A DNA stretch of 50,093 bases, from NCBI GenBank assembly GCA_027069135.1, contig JALXFE010000359.1, positions 1 through 50,093 on the forward strand. The letters run 5' to 3'. Below the pieces are notes generated by a model. The model was not told where the DNA came from and ran no database searches. It saw only the letters and a list, made by a program, of their open reading frames with translations. Both the position numbers and the translations under genes were made by a program. The stretch is from Thermoanaerobaculia bacterium. Its GTDB lineage: Bacteria > Acidobacteriota > Thermoanaerobaculia > Multivoradales > JAHZIX01. Of the stretch, positions 1 to 8,932 are shown piece after piece. Numbering within the stretch: the stretch's first letter is position 1; each line of letters opens with the position of its first letter.

Positions 1-51
1 GTACACGATCTTTGCAGCCATTTGCATGGTGCTGTAGTTAAAAAAGACCAT
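1..51 (-). CDS. MglA-like small GTPase, N-terminus only (runs off the left edge)
   Basis: Reading leftward from the ATG at 51-49 gives 17 codons, MVFFNYSTMQMAAKIVY, before the window ends. The pattern 'xFxNYxxxxxxxKIVY' is how bacterial MglA/Arf-like GTPases begin, just before their P-loop (usually YYGPGxxGKTTN). MglA proteins act as polarity and motility switches with an MglB (roadblock) partner. The P-loop is outside the window, so the assignment rests on this short stretch. The gene would be transcribed divergently from hrcA. A purine-rich stretch (gcgagaga) lies just before the ATG as a weak ribosome binding site. The PilT/PilU-type ATPase in this window would fit a surface-motility function, but that link is inference. 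Confidence 0.6.
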   Translation of the reverse strand, partial: MVFFNYSTMQMAAKIVY

Positions 52-325
52 GAGTCTCTCGCCCCGGCGTATGGACATAAAACAGTAGCATTGGGAAATC
101 TATCGGTCAACCATCCTTCGAGGCGGGCTTGAGAGGCTCCGAAGTCAACCGCAAGCTCGCGTAGGGTAGAATGGCCGGAATATCCGCGTCGGAGGGTCTT
201 GAGCAGATCATTTCCAAGTCCTTAACCGGCGATGGGATCCGAATCGCTTGTATTCCAGGCTTGCCGGGCCATCAGACGTCGTGTCGGTTCTGGCGAGCAG
301 GTTGTCTCGGTTGTGGGTGAAGATC
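52..325. other. Divergent intergenic region (mglA-like / hrcA)
   Basis: About 270 bases separate the leftward MglA-like start from hrcA. I see no gene here. I looked specifically for the HrcA operator CIRCE (TTAGCACTC-N9-GAGTGCTAA) and for a sigma32-type promoter ahead of hrcA and found neither. A TAGAAT hexamer at 167-172 could serve as a -10 element, but the sequence 17 bases upstream is a poor -35, so no promoter is claimed. Confidence 0.5.
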
Positions 326-1390
326 ATGAAGCGTGGCGCAGAGGCGACCCAGCTGACGGATAGGGATCGAACGATCCTCAAGGACGTCATCGTCTCCTAC
401 ATCCTGAACGCAGAGCCGGTGAGCTCGCGGGCGGTGGCCAAGCGGGGGGCCTTGGGGTTGTCCGCGGCCAGCATCCGGAATGTCATGGCGGATCTGGAAG
501 ACTCCGGCTATCTGACGCAGCCCCACACTTCCGCCGGCCGAGTGCCCACCTCCAAGGGCTATCATCTCTACATCCGATCCATGATGGGCGGATCTGCGGT
601 TTCTTCTTCCGAGCGCCGTTACATCGACGACAGCCTGACGGCTCACGACCAGGATGCCGATGAGCTGATGACCGCCGCGTCCCATCTGCTGTCGGAGCTG
701 ACCCACCAAATCGGAATCGTCTTGACCCCGGCGCTGGCGGAGACGGTGCTCAGGACGATCGATTTCATCCCCTTGTCGGAGAGCAAGGTCCTCTGCGTCG
801 TCGTTTCGACCAGCGGATTCGTCGACAACAAGGTCATCGCGACCCCGGAACCGATTCCCCGGGAAGATCTCTTGCGCATTTCCAACTACCTGACAGAAAA
901 TTTTGGCGGATTGCCGTTGGGGGAGGTGCGTAGCAGAATTCTCGGTATGATGGCGGAAGAAAGAGCTCAAGTGGACCGGCTATTGGCTCAGACCATCAAT
1001 CTGGCCCGGGCCGGTTTGAGCGTAGAGGAGCAGCCGGAAGTCCTTGTGGAGGGGGCCCAGGAGGTCCTTCAACAGCCAGAACTCTCCGATATTGTAACGA
1101 TACGCTGCTTATTTGATACTTTTGCGGACAAGGCGCGCCTCGTGTTTCTCCTGACTCAATGTATGGAGGGGCAAGGGGTTCGTGTCGTCATCGGGGACGA
1201 GAGCGACGTGACGCAGCCGTTGGATTTCAGCCTGGTCACCTCGACCTACAGCGCTGATGGCCGAGCTTTGGGAACTTTGGGCATCTTCGGGCCGAGCCGT
1301 ATGGAATATCGGCGGATTATTCCGCTAGTGGATTATCTTGGAGAGAGATTGAGTCAGGCCTTGGCGGAATCCTTCGCCCCGGAGGCCTGA
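326..1390 (+). CDS. hrcA: Heat-inducible transcription repressor HrcA
   Basis: HrcA represses class I heat-shock genes by binding CIRCE operators, and GroEL assists its folding. The 354-residue product has the N-terminal winged-helix region (LTDRDRTILKDVI, 'EPVSSRAVAKR', 'SAASIRNVMADLE'), the 'GYLTQPHTSAGRVPTSKGY' segment and the C-terminal 'GILGPxRMxY'-like motif (here LGIFGPSRMEYRRIIPLVDY). I chose ATG 326 because homology begins there and GGGTGA lies just upstream. The frame is open upstream (from 248), and a GTG at 317 is an alternative. It is the first gene of the chaperone operon, with its stop 4 bases before grpE. No CIRCE is visible upstream, so its operator may lie at another locus such as groESL. 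Confidence 0.95.
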   Translation: MKRGAEATQLTDRDRTILKDVIVSYILNAEPVSSRAVAKRGALGLSAASIRNVMADLEDSGYLTQPHTSAGRVPTSKGYHLYIRSMMGGSAVSSSERRYIDDSLTAHDQDADELMTAASHLLSELTHQIGIVLTPALAETVLRTIDFIPLSESKVLCVVVSTSGFVDNKVIATPEPIPREDLLRISNYLTENFGGLPLGEVRSRILGMMAEERAQVDRLLAQTINLARAGLSVEEQPEVLVEGAQEVLQQPELSDIVTIRCLFDTFADKARLVFLLTQCMEGQGVRVVIGDESDVTQPLDFSLVTSTYSADGRALGTLGIFGPSRMEYRRIIPLVDYLGERLSQALAESFAPEA

Positions 1391-1394
1391 GGTC

Positions 1395-2075
1395 ATGGAG
1401 AGCCGAATGACGGATGACGGCCAAAAGCGCCAGGATCACCTCGACGATCTCGAGGGCCTTGGCGTAGAGGAAACAGATCAGGGAGCTCTCGACGCCGCGA
1501 TGCGAGAAGCGGTCGCCGCCGTCGAGGCGGTCGAGAGTCGGAAAAAGAACGGCGGAGAGGCGAGCGATTCCGCGGCGCAAGCGCCGGCAGAGAATCCGGC
1601 TGAGGCGGAACAGCTCCACGAGGAGATCGCATCGCTCCGAGACATGTCCTTGCGCACGCTCGCGGATTTCGACAACTTCCGGAAACGGTCGGAGAAAGAA
1701 AAGGAGGAGACTCGCCGCTATGCCCTGGTGGAGCCGATGCGGGAGTTTCTACCGGTCATCGACAATCTGGAGAGAGCTCTGGCCGCTGGCGGGAGCGCGA
1801 ATGATCTCAAGGTTGGCGTGGAGTTGATCCTCCGGCAGATGCTGGACCTTTTGCAGCGTTTTCAGATTCAGCCGGTGGCGGCGGAAGGGGAGCGGTTCGA
1901 CCCGACGGTCCATCAAGCCGTCCTGCAGGAAGAGGATCCGGAGGCCTCAGAGCCTACGGTTCAGGTCGAATTGCAAAAAGGGTATATTCTTCACGATCGA
2001 TTGCTTCGGCCGGCCATGGTCAAGGTAGCCATGCCGCCGGGCGGGGGAAGCAAGCCTTCCTCGGACGAAGGATAA
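1395..2075 (+). CDS. grpE: Nucleotide exchange factor GrpE
   Basis: GrpE releases ADP from DnaK to reset the chaperone cycle. The 226-residue product has a long acidic/charged N-terminus (about 80 residues), then a helical region ending in 'ADFDNFRKRSEKEKEE'. The GrpE core follows ('PVIDNLERAL', 'GVELILRQMLDLLQRF', 'FDPTVHQAV') and it ends with the beta domain 'LQKGYILHDRLLRPAMVKVA', the family signature. The start at 1395 has GGAGG at 1381-1385, inside the end of hrcA. A second in-frame ATG is at 1407. It sits between hrcA and dnaK, consistent with co-transcription. Confidence 0.96.
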   Translation: MESRMTDDGQKRQDHLDDLEGLGVEETDQGALDAAMREAVAAVEAVESRKKNGGEASDSAAQAPAENPAEAEQLHEEIASLRDMSLRTLADFDNFRKRSEKEKEETRRYALVEPMREFLPVIDNLERALAAGGSANDLKVGVELILRQMLDLLQRFQIQPVAAEGERFDPTVHQAVLQEEDPEASEPTVQVELQKGYILHDRLLRPAMVKVAMPPGGGSKPSSDEG

Positions 2076-2119
2076 ACGAGGACTTGAGCCTGATGAGCTG
2101 GGTGGAAGGATAGATCTGG

Positions 2120-3937
2120 GTGAGCAAGATCATCGGCATCGATCTGGGGACGACAAATAGCTGCGTGGCCGTCGTCGAGGCTACCGCGCCGCGGGTTCTG
2201 TCCAATCGTGAAGGCAGCCGTACGACGGCCTCCATCGTCGCCTTTACCGAGGACGGGGAACGCCTGGTAGGGCAGATCGCCAAGCGTCAGGCCATCACCA
2301 ATCCACAGAATACGGTGTTTGCCGTCAAGCGGCTGGTCGGGCGCAAGTTCCGGGACGACGACCTACGGCGAGCCCGTGAGGTTCTTCCCTATCGATTGCA
2401 GGAAGCGCCCAACGGCGACGTCAAGATCGAGATCCGCGATCGGCTCTACAGTCCGGAAGAGATCTCGGCCTACGTGCTGCAGGAGATCAAGCGTTTCGTC
2501 GAAGAGGCGCTGGGCAGCGAGGTCCAGGAGGCGGTGATCACCGTCCCGGCCTACTTTGATGACTCCCAGCGGCAGGCCACCAAGGATGCCGGACGCATCG
2601 CCGGGCTGGAGGTAATGCGGATCATCAACGAGCCCACCGCCGCTGCCCTGGCCTACGGCCTCAACCAGCAGGAGAAGAGCGAGACCATCGCGGTCTACGA
2701 CTTGGGCGGGGGCACCTTCGACATCACCGTGCTCAGTCTGCAAGCCGGGGTCTTCGAGGTGAAAGCGACCTCGGGAGATACCTTTCTCGGAGGCGAGGAT
2801 TTCGACCAGCGGATCATGGATTGGCTCATCGACGAGTTCCAAGCGGAGGCGTCGATCAATCTGCGCACGGATCGTATGGCCCTCCAGCGCCTCAAGGAGG
2901 CTTCCGAAAGGGCCAAATGCGAGCTCTCGACGGCCGAGGAAGCGGCGATCAATCTACCGTTCATCGCTGCCGACGCCCAGGGTCCTCGGCATCTTTCCCG
3001 GACCCTAACCCGAGGTCATTTCGAGCAGCTGGTGGAAGACCTGGTCCTGAGGACCGAGGGGCCCTGCCGAGAGGCTCTCAAGAGCGCCGGCCTCACCGCG
3101 GACGATATCGACGAGATCCTCCTGGTCGGAGGTCAGTCCCGTACCCCGTTGGTGATGCGCACGGTGGAGCGGATTTTCGGGCGACAGCCGAATAAGGAGA
3201 TCAATCCGGACGAAGTCGTCGCCATGGGGGCCGCCATCCAGGCGGGTATTCTGAGGGGGGACATCAAGGATCTAGTGCTCTTGGATGTGACACCCCTATC
3301 CTTGGGGATCGAAACCCATGGCGGCTTGTTCACCAAGTTGATCGAGCGGAACTCGACGATTCCGACCAAGAACAGCCAGATCTTCACCACCGTCAGCGAC
3401 AACCAGGACGCGGTGGAGATCCATGTGCTTCAGGGTGAACGAGAAATATCCAAGGACAATAAGAGTCTCGGAAAATTCGTTTTGACCGGAATTCCTGCGG
3501 CCCCCAAGGGCGTTCCCCAGATCGAGGTTACCTTCGCGATCGATTCCAACGGTATCGTGAGTGTTTCGGCGCGGGACAAGGCGACCAATAGCTCGCAGAG
3601 TATCCAGATCAACCCGGCCAGCGGACTTTCTCAGGATGAGATCGATCGCTTGGTCGAGGAAGCCACTCAATATGCCCAGGAGGACACTCAACGGCGAGAG
3701 ATTCGCCGTCTCAAGAATCGCCTGGAAGGCATGATCGAGACCAATGATCGAGTCTTCGAGCAGTTCCGTGGCTCCATGGGCGAAGAGGACCAGAAGCGAG
3801 TCAACGAGGCACTCCTGAAAGCCCGGATCTCCCTGTCGTCGGACGATCAGGCGGATCTGGAGGCTTCAATGTACGACCTGGCTTCGATCTCGGGTTTTCT
3901 TTCCGAGGTCATGCTGGACCGAAGTAGCTCTCGCTAG
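2120..3937 (+). CDS. dnaK: Molecular chaperone DnaK (Hsp70)
   Basis: Hsp70 chaperone that binds hydrophobic peptides in an ATP-driven cycle with DnaJ and GrpE. The start codon is GTG (2120), giving '[14 protein letters not shown]'. The nucleotide-binding domain is intact ('[18 protein letters not shown]', '[11 protein letters not shown]', '[10 protein letters not shown]', '[11 protein letters not shown]'), as is the linker '[16 protein letters not shown]'. At 605 residues it is shorter than the usual 630-640. The C-terminal disordered tail after the helical lid is essentially missing; the protein stops at 'MLDRSSSR'. Such shortening can reduce, but need not abolish, lid function. It lies between grpE and dnaJ in an apparent operon. 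Confidence 0.97.
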   Translation: MSKIIGIDLGTTNSCVAVVEATAPRVLSNREGSRTTASIVAFTEDGERLVGQIAKRQAITNPQNTVFAVKRLVGRKFRDDDLRRAREVLPYRLQEAPNGDVKIEIRDRLYSPEEISAYVLQEIKRFVEEALGSEVQEAVITVPAYFDDSQRQATKDAGRIAGLEVMRIINEPTAAALAYGLNQQEKSETIAVYDLGGGTFDITVLSLQAGVFEVKATSGDTFLGGEDFDQRIMDWLIDEFQAEASINLRTDRMALQRLKEASERAKCELSTAEEAAINLPFIAADAQGPRHLSRTLTRGHFEQLVEDLVLRTEGPCREALKSAGLTADDIDEILLVGGQSRTPLVMRTVERIFGRQPNKEINPDEVVAMGAAIQAGILRGDIKDLVLLDVTPLSLGIETHGGLFTKLIERNSTIPTKNSQIFTTVSDNQDAVEIHVLQGEREISKDNKSLGKFVLTGIPAAPKGVPQIEVTFAIDSNGIVSVSARDKATNSSQSIQINPASGLSQDEIDRLVEEATQYAQEDTQRREIRRLKNRLEGMIETNDRVFEQFRGSMGEEDQKRVNEALLKARISLSSDDQADLEASMYDLASISGFLSEVMLDRSSSR

Positions 3938-3997
3938 CGCGGTAGTCCCTCAATTCATTCCCCTGGGTGGGCGTATCAAGATTTGACAGAGTCCAAG

Positions 3998-5134
3998 ATG
4001 AGTACAAAACGCGACTATTACGAAATTCTATGTGTCTCCCGCGAAGTCGGTGAGAAGGAGATCAAATCCGCCTACCGCAAGCTGGCGGTGCGCTATCACC
4101 CGGACAAGAATCCGGGGGATGCGGAAGCGGAAGCAAAATTCAAAGAGGCGGCAGAGGCGTATTCCGTCCTCTCCGATGCCGAAAAGCGGCAACGGTACGA
4201 CCGTTTCGGACATCAGGGCGTCGCCGGGGCTGGAGCCGGCGGGTTCGATCCGTCGGTGTTCTCGGATTTCTCAGACGTCCTGGGCGATATCTTTGGCCTC
4301 GGCGATATCTTCGGCGGCGGTCGTCGTCGTGGGCGCGGTGGAGCCAGCCGGGGTGCGGATCTACGGTATGACCTGCAAATCTCCTTCGAGGAGGCGGCCT
4401 TCGGCACCGAGGCAAAGCTGCGCATACCCCGGTTGGAAACCTGCGAGAGTTGCTCCGGATCCGGCGCCGCGGCGGGTTCTCGGCCGACGGCCTGCTCCGC
4501 CTGCGGTGGCCACGGACAGGTTCGTTTCAGCCAGGGATTTTTTACCGTGGCCCGGACGTGCCCACAATGCAACGGTGAGGGCCGCACCGTGTCGGATCCC
4601 TGCAGTGCCTGCCACGGGGAAGGGCGGACACAACAGGAGAGATCCCTGGATGTGAAGATTCCTGCCGGTGTCGACAACGGCGCGCGGTTGCGGCTCAACG
4701 GGGAAGGGGAGCACGGTCGCCGAGGGGGTCCCGCCGGAGATCTCTACGTGGTAATCCGGGTCCAGGAACACGAGAGCTTCCACCGAGATGGCTTCGACGT
4801 TCTCGACGCCGTTCCCTTGAGCTACTCACAGATGGTCCTGGGAACCAAGCTCGCCGTGGCGACCCTGCACGGGGAGGTCGATCTGGAAGTTCCCGCCGGG
4901 ACGCCGCACGGGAAGATCTTCCGTTTTAGGAACAAAGGAATCGAGCGCCTCGGCCGGGGTGGCCGCGGCGACCACATCGTCCAGGTGGAAGTGGCGGTGC
5001 CCCACCCGAGATCCCTGGACGAGGAACGGATCGAGATCCTGAAGCGCTTGGCCCAGCTCGACGGCCAGATGACCAAGGAAGAGGGCGTCTTTTCCAAGGT
5101 GAAGAAGAAGGTCAAGAAGGAGATTTTTGGCTAG
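3998..5134 (+). CDS. dnaJ: Co-chaperone DnaJ (Hsp40, type I)
   Basis: Stimulates DnaK ATPase activity and delivers substrates. The 378-residue product has a J domain (residues 4-70, HPD at 34-36), a Gly/Phe-rich linker and a zinc domain with four CxxCxGxG units (CESCSGSG, CSACGGHG, CPQCNGEG, CSACHGEG). C-terminal substrate-binding domains follow. ATG 3998 is preferred because 'STKRDYYEIL' is the normal beginning. A TTG at 3983 would add five residues, and neither has a strong Shine-Dalgarno. The final codons overlap the start of prmA by 8 bases. Confidence 0.96.
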   Translation: MSTKRDYYEILCVSREVGEKEIKSAYRKLAVRYHPDKNPGDAEAEAKFKEAAEAYSVLSDAEKRQRYDRFGHQGVAGAGAGGFDPSVFSDFSDVLGDIFGLGDIFGGGRRRGRGGASRGADLRYDLQISFEEAAFGTEAKLRIPRLETCESCSGSGAAAGSRPTACSACGGHGQVRFSQGFFTVARTCPQCNGEGRTVSDPCSACHGEGRTQQERSLDVKIPAGVDNGARLRLNGEGEHGRRGGPAGDLYVVIRVQEHESFHRDGFDVLDAVPLSYSQMVLGTKLAVATLHGEVDLEVPAGTPHGKIFRFRNKGIERLGRGGRGDHIVQVEVAVPHPRSLDEERIEILKRLAQLDGQMTKEEGVFSKVKKKVKKEIFG

Positions 5135-5957
5135 CTACGTCGTGGGCACCTACCGCCTCCCGGCCGATCTCGAGGAGGTCGTGGTGGCGTTACTCTGGGG
5201 AGAAGGCTGCCAAGGGGTTGAGGAGCTGGGGATCGAGGAGGGCCTTTCAACCCTCGAGGCCTACTTCCCCGAGGGGCAAGGAACTTATCTACCGCCGGTG
5301 CCGGGAGTCGAGCTCCTGGAACGCCGGGACCTTGTCGAACAGGATTGGCTCGAGACCTACCGTCGCCTCGCCCAGCCGATCGAGGTCGGCCGACATTTCG
5401 TCATCGATCCGCGGGAGCCGGACGAGCCCGTCCTCGAGCCCGTACCCCATCGCAGGACGCTGCGCCTCCCCGCCCGTCAGGCTTTCGGTACCGGCAGCCA
5501 TGAGTCGACCCGGTTGATCCTGGAGCTCATGGAGGAGGCCCCCTTGAAGGGCGCCCGAGTATTGGATGTCGGGAGCGGTAGCGGAATCCTCAGTTTTGCA
5601 GCCCTCGTCCTGGGTGCCAGAACCGTCCAGGGCTTCGACTTCGACCTGCCGTCGGCTTTTCTTTCCGGGCAATATCGCTCGCTGAACGGTCTCTTTCCGT
5701 CGTTTTTCGCCGGCCGACTGGACGCGCTTTCGGCGGACGCCGGCTTCGAGATTCTCCTGGTGAATATCCTGCCGGAACGGATCCTTCCCCAGGCTCATCA
5801 GCTGCCGGCGATGCTGCGGGAGGACGGAGAGATCCTGCTCTCCGGAATCCTCCGGACTCGGGGTAGCGAGGTCCTGGCGGCCATGGCAGAGCTGGGATTT
5901 CGGCCCATCGCCGAGCGGACGGCAGGCGATTGGATCGCCTACCGGTGCCGACGGTGA
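5127..5957 (+). CDS. prmA: Ribosomal protein L11 methyltransferase PrmA
   Basis: SAM-dependent enzyme that methylates ribosomal protein L11. The 276-residue product has the N-terminal L11-recognition region ('VEELGIEEGLSTLEAYF'), then 'PARQAFGTGSHESTRL', the SAM-binding 'VLDVGSGSGILSFAALVLGA', and the downstream 'LLVNILPERIL' segment matching the family 'NILxxxL' motif. A TTG start at 5127 is chosen because GAAGGAGA at 5115-5122 is well placed; it overlaps the dnaJ stop. It is slightly shorter than E. coli PrmA (293). The residue after 'DVG' is Ser rather than the common Cys, a conservative change. Confidence 0.92.
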   Translation: MASYVVGTYRLPADLEEVVVALLWGEGCQGVEELGIEEGLSTLEAYFPEGQGTYLPPVPGVELLERRDLVEQDWLETYRRLAQPIEVGRHFVIDPREPDEPVLEPVPHRRTLRLPARQAFGTGSHESTRLILELMEEAPLKGARVLDVGSGSGILSFAALVLGARTVQGFDFDLPSAFLSGQYRSLNGLFPSFFAGRLDALSADAGFEILLVNILPERILPQAHQLPAMLREDGEILLSGILRTRGSEVLAAMAELGFRPIAERTAGDWIAYRCRR

Positions 5958-6655
5958 TCACCTGTCTGGTCCCCCGGGAGGAGCTCGACGGCGAGACGAT
6001 CCATATCGTCGGAGAGCCCTACCGCCACCTCTTTCGGGCCCGGCGATTGGCCTGCGGGAGCCGTATCCGATGGATCGACGGGGAGGGGAGGGCCCGTTGG
6101 GGAGAGGTCGTGGTGGTCGGGCCCCGATCCGCCGAGATCCTCCTCGGCGAACCGGCGCCGGTTCACGGACCACCCCGGGCCGTCAAGCTACTTGTCGCGA
6201 TGCATCGCCTTCAACGAGCTTCTTGGCTGGTGGAGAAGGCTACCGAGTTGGGAGTCGAAGCGATCTGTTTTCTCGACACCGAGAGGACGACCCATCAGCT
6301 CTCGGAAGGAAAGCTGGAACGGCTGCAGCGGGTCGCGGCGGCGGCCCTCGAGCAATGCCATGGGGCGCAACTGCCTCGGCTGACGGGGCCTCATGAGGTC
6401 GCCGCTTTCCCGTCCCTACTCGAGGGCTGGGAGGCCTGCAGCTTCCTCGATCCACCCCAGGATGGGGAACCCTCGAGTTTTCCGGAAAGAGTTGAAAAGA
6501 CGGCCTTGCTCGTCGGCCCGGAAGGGGGTTGGTCCGCTGCTGAGCGAGCTGCCTTTCTCGAGGCCGGTTGCCAGGCCTGGAGCCTCGGGGACCGGGTATT
6601 TCGCGTCGAAACCGCTGCGATCCTGGCCCTGGGCCTCGTGCTTCACTCCGCTTAG
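5954..6655 (+). CDS. rsmE: 16S rRNA m3U1498 methyltransferase RsmE
   Basis: SPOUT-class enzyme that methylates N3 of uridine 1498 in 16S rRNA. The product (about 233 residues) has a PUA-like N-terminus and the trefoil-knot SAM site: 'KATELGVEAI', 'LVGPEGGWSAAERAAF', 'LGDRVFRVETAAILAL' (family: LGxRILRxETA). GTG 5954 gives the typical 4-base overlap with the prmA stop. GTG 5945 and TTG 5930 are in-frame alternatives. The neighbourhood dnaJ-prmA-rsmE is a conserved order in many bacteria. Confidence 0.93.
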   Translation: MITCLVPREELDGETIHIVGEPYRHLFRARRLACGSRIRWIDGEGRARWGEVVVVGPRSAEILLGEPAPVHGPPRAVKLLVAMHRLQRASWLVEKATELGVEAICFLDTERTTHQLSEGKLERLQRVAAAALEQCHGAQLPRLTGPHEVAAFPSLLEGWEACSFLDPPQDGEPSSFPERVEKTALLVGPEGGWSAAERAAFLEAGCQAWSLGDRVFRVETAAILALGLVLHSA

Positions 6656-6705
6656 GGATTCTCGTCTGATCAGCGGTGGCGGAGCTCTTGAGCAAGCACC
6701 TGACG

Positions 6706-6735
6706 TTGACACTATGTGTCCCTAGAGGCTACGAT
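6706..6735 (+). promoter_or_regulatory. Sigma70-type promoter for the aminotransferase gene
   Basis: A consensus -35 box TTGACA (6706-6711) is followed after 18 bases by TACGAT (6730-6735), four of six matches to TATAAT. Transcription would begin near 6742. A GGAAGGAG ribosome binding site (6758-6765) precedes the GTG start at 6774. It is the best-looking vegetative promoter I found in the window. Confidence 0.6.
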
Positions 6736-6773
6736 GTTGGCTGCCCTCATGTCATCTGGAAGGAGTCGTTATA

Positions 6774-7730
6774 GTGCCAAAACACAATCCCTTTGCTTCA
6801 GTTCGGTTCGTTTGGATGAACGGCCACCTCGTAGAATTCGAGAAGGCCCAGGTCCATGTCCTCGCCCATGGCCTGCATTACGGCTCGGGCGCCTTCGAAG
6901 GGATCCGTTGTTACAGCACGCCTCAAGGGCCGGCAATTTTCCGACTTCGAGAGCACCTGGTGCGACTGGAAAAGTCCCTCCGGGTCTACCGTACCGAGAT
7001 GCCTTTCAGCGTTGAGGAGATGACCGAAGGGATCTTCGACGTCATCAACGCCAACGAATACGGCGAATGCTACATAAGACCCCTGGCCTACCGTGGTCTT
7101 GGGACCCTCGGCGTCTTTCCTCTCAATTGCCCGTTGGACGTCGCCATCGCCGTCTGGCCCTGGGGTAGCTACCTCGGTGAGGATGGGATTCGCAACGGCG
7201 TCGACGTCTGTGTTTCCTCCTGGAGCCGGGCGGCACCGAATACCTTCCCCACTCTGGCGAAGGCCACGGGTAACTATCTAAACTCCCAGCTCATCAAGAT
7301 GGAAGCTCAGGCCAACGGCTATGCGGAGGGGATCGCTTTAGACGTCGATGGCCTGGTGAGTGAGGGCTCCGGCGAGAATCTCTTCCTGGTCATCAACGGC
7401 AAGCTGATCACGCCGCCGTTGACGGCTTGCATTCTGCCGGGAATCACCCGCCGGTCCATCGTTCGCTTGGCGGAGGATATGGGGATCGAGGTGATTCGTG
7501 AGCGGGTGCCTCGGGAGCTGCTCTACAATTGCGACGAGCTCTTCTTCACCGGCACCGCTGCGGAGGTGACCCCCATTCGTTCGGTGGACCGGATCCCGGT
7601 CGGACCGGGGCGTCCCGGCCCGATCAGCATGAAGCTACGGGAAGAGTTCATGGCTCTCGTGACCGGTCAAAAAGAAGATCGGTATGGTTGGCTCCAGCAG
7701 GTACCGGCCGTGGCGACCGCCGCGGTCTAG
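6774..7730 (+). CDS. ilvE: Branched-chain amino acid aminotransferase
   Basis: PLP-dependent fold-type IV transaminase that interconverts Leu/Ile/Val and their 2-oxo acids using glutamate/2-oxoglutarate. The 318-residue product contains 'HGLHYGSGAFEGIRCY' and the catalytic-lysine segment 'TLAKATGNYLNSQ'. Next come 'EGIALDVDGLVSEGSGENLF', 'PGITRRSIVRLA' and 'ELFFTGTAAEVTPI', all in the order of IlvE group I enzymes (about 305-310 residues). The start is GTG 6774 with GGAAGGAG 9 bases upstream. It has its own promoter at 6706-6735 and is followed 32 bases later by a pilT-like gene that may be read through. Confidence 0.94.
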   Translation: MPKHNPFASVRFVWMNGHLVEFEKAQVHVLAHGLHYGSGAFEGIRCYSTPQGPAIFRLREHLVRLEKSLRVYRTEMPFSVEEMTEGIFDVINANEYGECYIRPLAYRGLGTLGVFPLNCPLDVAIAVWPWGSYLGEDGIRNGVDVCVSSWSRAAPNTFPTLAKATGNYLNSQLIKMEAQANGYAEGIALDVDGLVSEGSGENLFLVINGKLITPPLTACILPGITRRSIVRLAEDMGIEVIRERVPRELLYNCDELFFTGTAAEVTPIRSVDRIPVGPGRPGPISMKLREEFMALVTGQKEDRYGWLQQVPAVATAAV

Positions 7731-7762
7731 CTCCAGATGAACATCCCCCCAAGGGAGACCGG

Positions 7763-8932
7763 ATGAACATCAACGATCTTCTGAAGATCGCTGTCGAACG
7801 CAAAGCCTCGGATATCCATCTCAAGGTCGGTAGCCATCCGGTCTGTCGAGTGGATGGGGATCTGATTCCCTTAAATGACATGAAGCGCCTCATGCAAGAG
7901 GACACCATCCAGATGGCGTTCTCCATGATGAATGCGCGCCAGAAACAGCGCTTCAAGGACGAGTATGAGATCGATATCGCCTACTCCGTTCCCGGGTTGG
8001 GGCGCTTTCGCGTCAACGTCTTCCAGCAGCGAGGGGCCGTCGGCCTGGTCCTGCGTGTCATTCCGACCCGCATCCTCACCATCCGGGAGCTGATGTTGCC
8101 GCCGGTCCTCGAGAAGATCTGTCAGGAGCGACGGGGCCTGGTGCTCTGTACGGGGACCACCGGTTCCGGAAAATCCACCACCCTGGCGGGGATGATCGAC
8201 TTCATCAACTCGTCCCGGGGCGAGCACATCATGACGGTCGAGGATCCGATCGAGTTTCTCCACCGGGACAAGAAGGCTCTGGTCAATCAACGCGAGATCG
8301 ACGTCGATACCCGGACCTTTTCCGGTGCCCTACGAGCGGCCCTGCGGCAGGATCCGGACGTCATCCTGGTCGGTGAGATGCGGGATTACGAGACGATCGA
8401 AACGGCGCTCCTGGCTGCTGAAACGGGACATTTGGTGTTCTCGACCCTCCATACCCTGGACGCGACAGAGACCATCAACCGGATCATTTCGGTCTTTCCG
8501 CCCCATCATCAGAAGCAGATCCGAATCCAATTGGGGCAGGTGTTGAAGGCGGTGATCTCCTTGCGACTGGTCCCCCGAGCTGACGGCATCGGCCGGGTGC
8601 CGGCTACCGAGGTCATGATCAACACGCCCTATATTCGGGAGTGTGTCGAAACCAAAGAGAAGACCAAGTTCATCCGTGAGCAGATCTCTTTGGGAACCAG
8701 CCAATACGGGATGCAGACCTTCGACCAGAGCCTCTATCAGCTCTACAAGAGCGGTCTCATCACCCTGGACGAGGCGATGCATCGGGCCACCAACCCGGAC
8801 GAGTTCCGCCTCAAGGTAGAGGGCGTCCAGTTCACCTCCGATATCTCCCGTGAAGAGATGGAATCTTCCCTGGAGTTCCCCCAGGAGAACGATCTCTTGA
8901 GCGGTACAGATTCTTTCGAGCTCGAGAGCTAA
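7763..8932 (+). CDS. PilT/PilU-family type IV pilus retraction ATPase
   Basis: Hexameric secretion-type ATPase that powers pilus retraction (twitching) or related machines from the cytoplasmic face of the inner membrane. The 389-residue product has the N-terminal 'SDIHLKVG' region, Walker A GTTGSGKST (131-139), the Asp box 'MTVEDPIEFLH', Walker B 'ALRQDPDVILVGEMRD' and the His box 'ETGHLVFSTLHT'. The C-terminal part ('GMQTFDQSLYQLYKSGLIT') resembles PilU and PilT paralogues of several phyla more than classical PilT, so I give no symbol. ATG 7763 is chosen for homology and the AAGGGAGA at 7751-7758. No other pilus genes are in the window; recX follows immediately. Confidence 0.88.
   Translation: MNINDLLKIAVERKASDIHLKVGSHPVCRVDGDLIPLNDMKRLMQEDTIQMAFSMMNARQKQRFKDEYEIDIAYSVPGLGRFRVNVFQQRGAVGLVLRVIPTRILTIRELMLPPVLEKICQERRGLVLCTGTTGSGKSTTLAGMIDFINSSRGEHIMTVEDPIEFLHRDKKALVNQREIDVDTRTFSGALRAALRQDPDVILVGEMRDYETIETALLAAETGHLVFSTLHTLDATETINRIISVFPPHHQKQIRIQLGQVLKAVISLRLVPRADGIGRVPATEVMINTPYIRECVETKEKTKFIREQISLGTSQYGMQTFDQSLYQLYKSGLITLDEAMHRATNPDEFRLKVEGVQFTSDISREEMESSLEFPQENDLLSGTDSFELES

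Noticed and set aside
1-132. Plus-strand frame open from the left edge to a TGA at 130-132, a possible gene tail
   Set aside because: The translation matches nothing I know, while the minus strand of the same bases reads as an MglA-like N-terminus with its start at 51.
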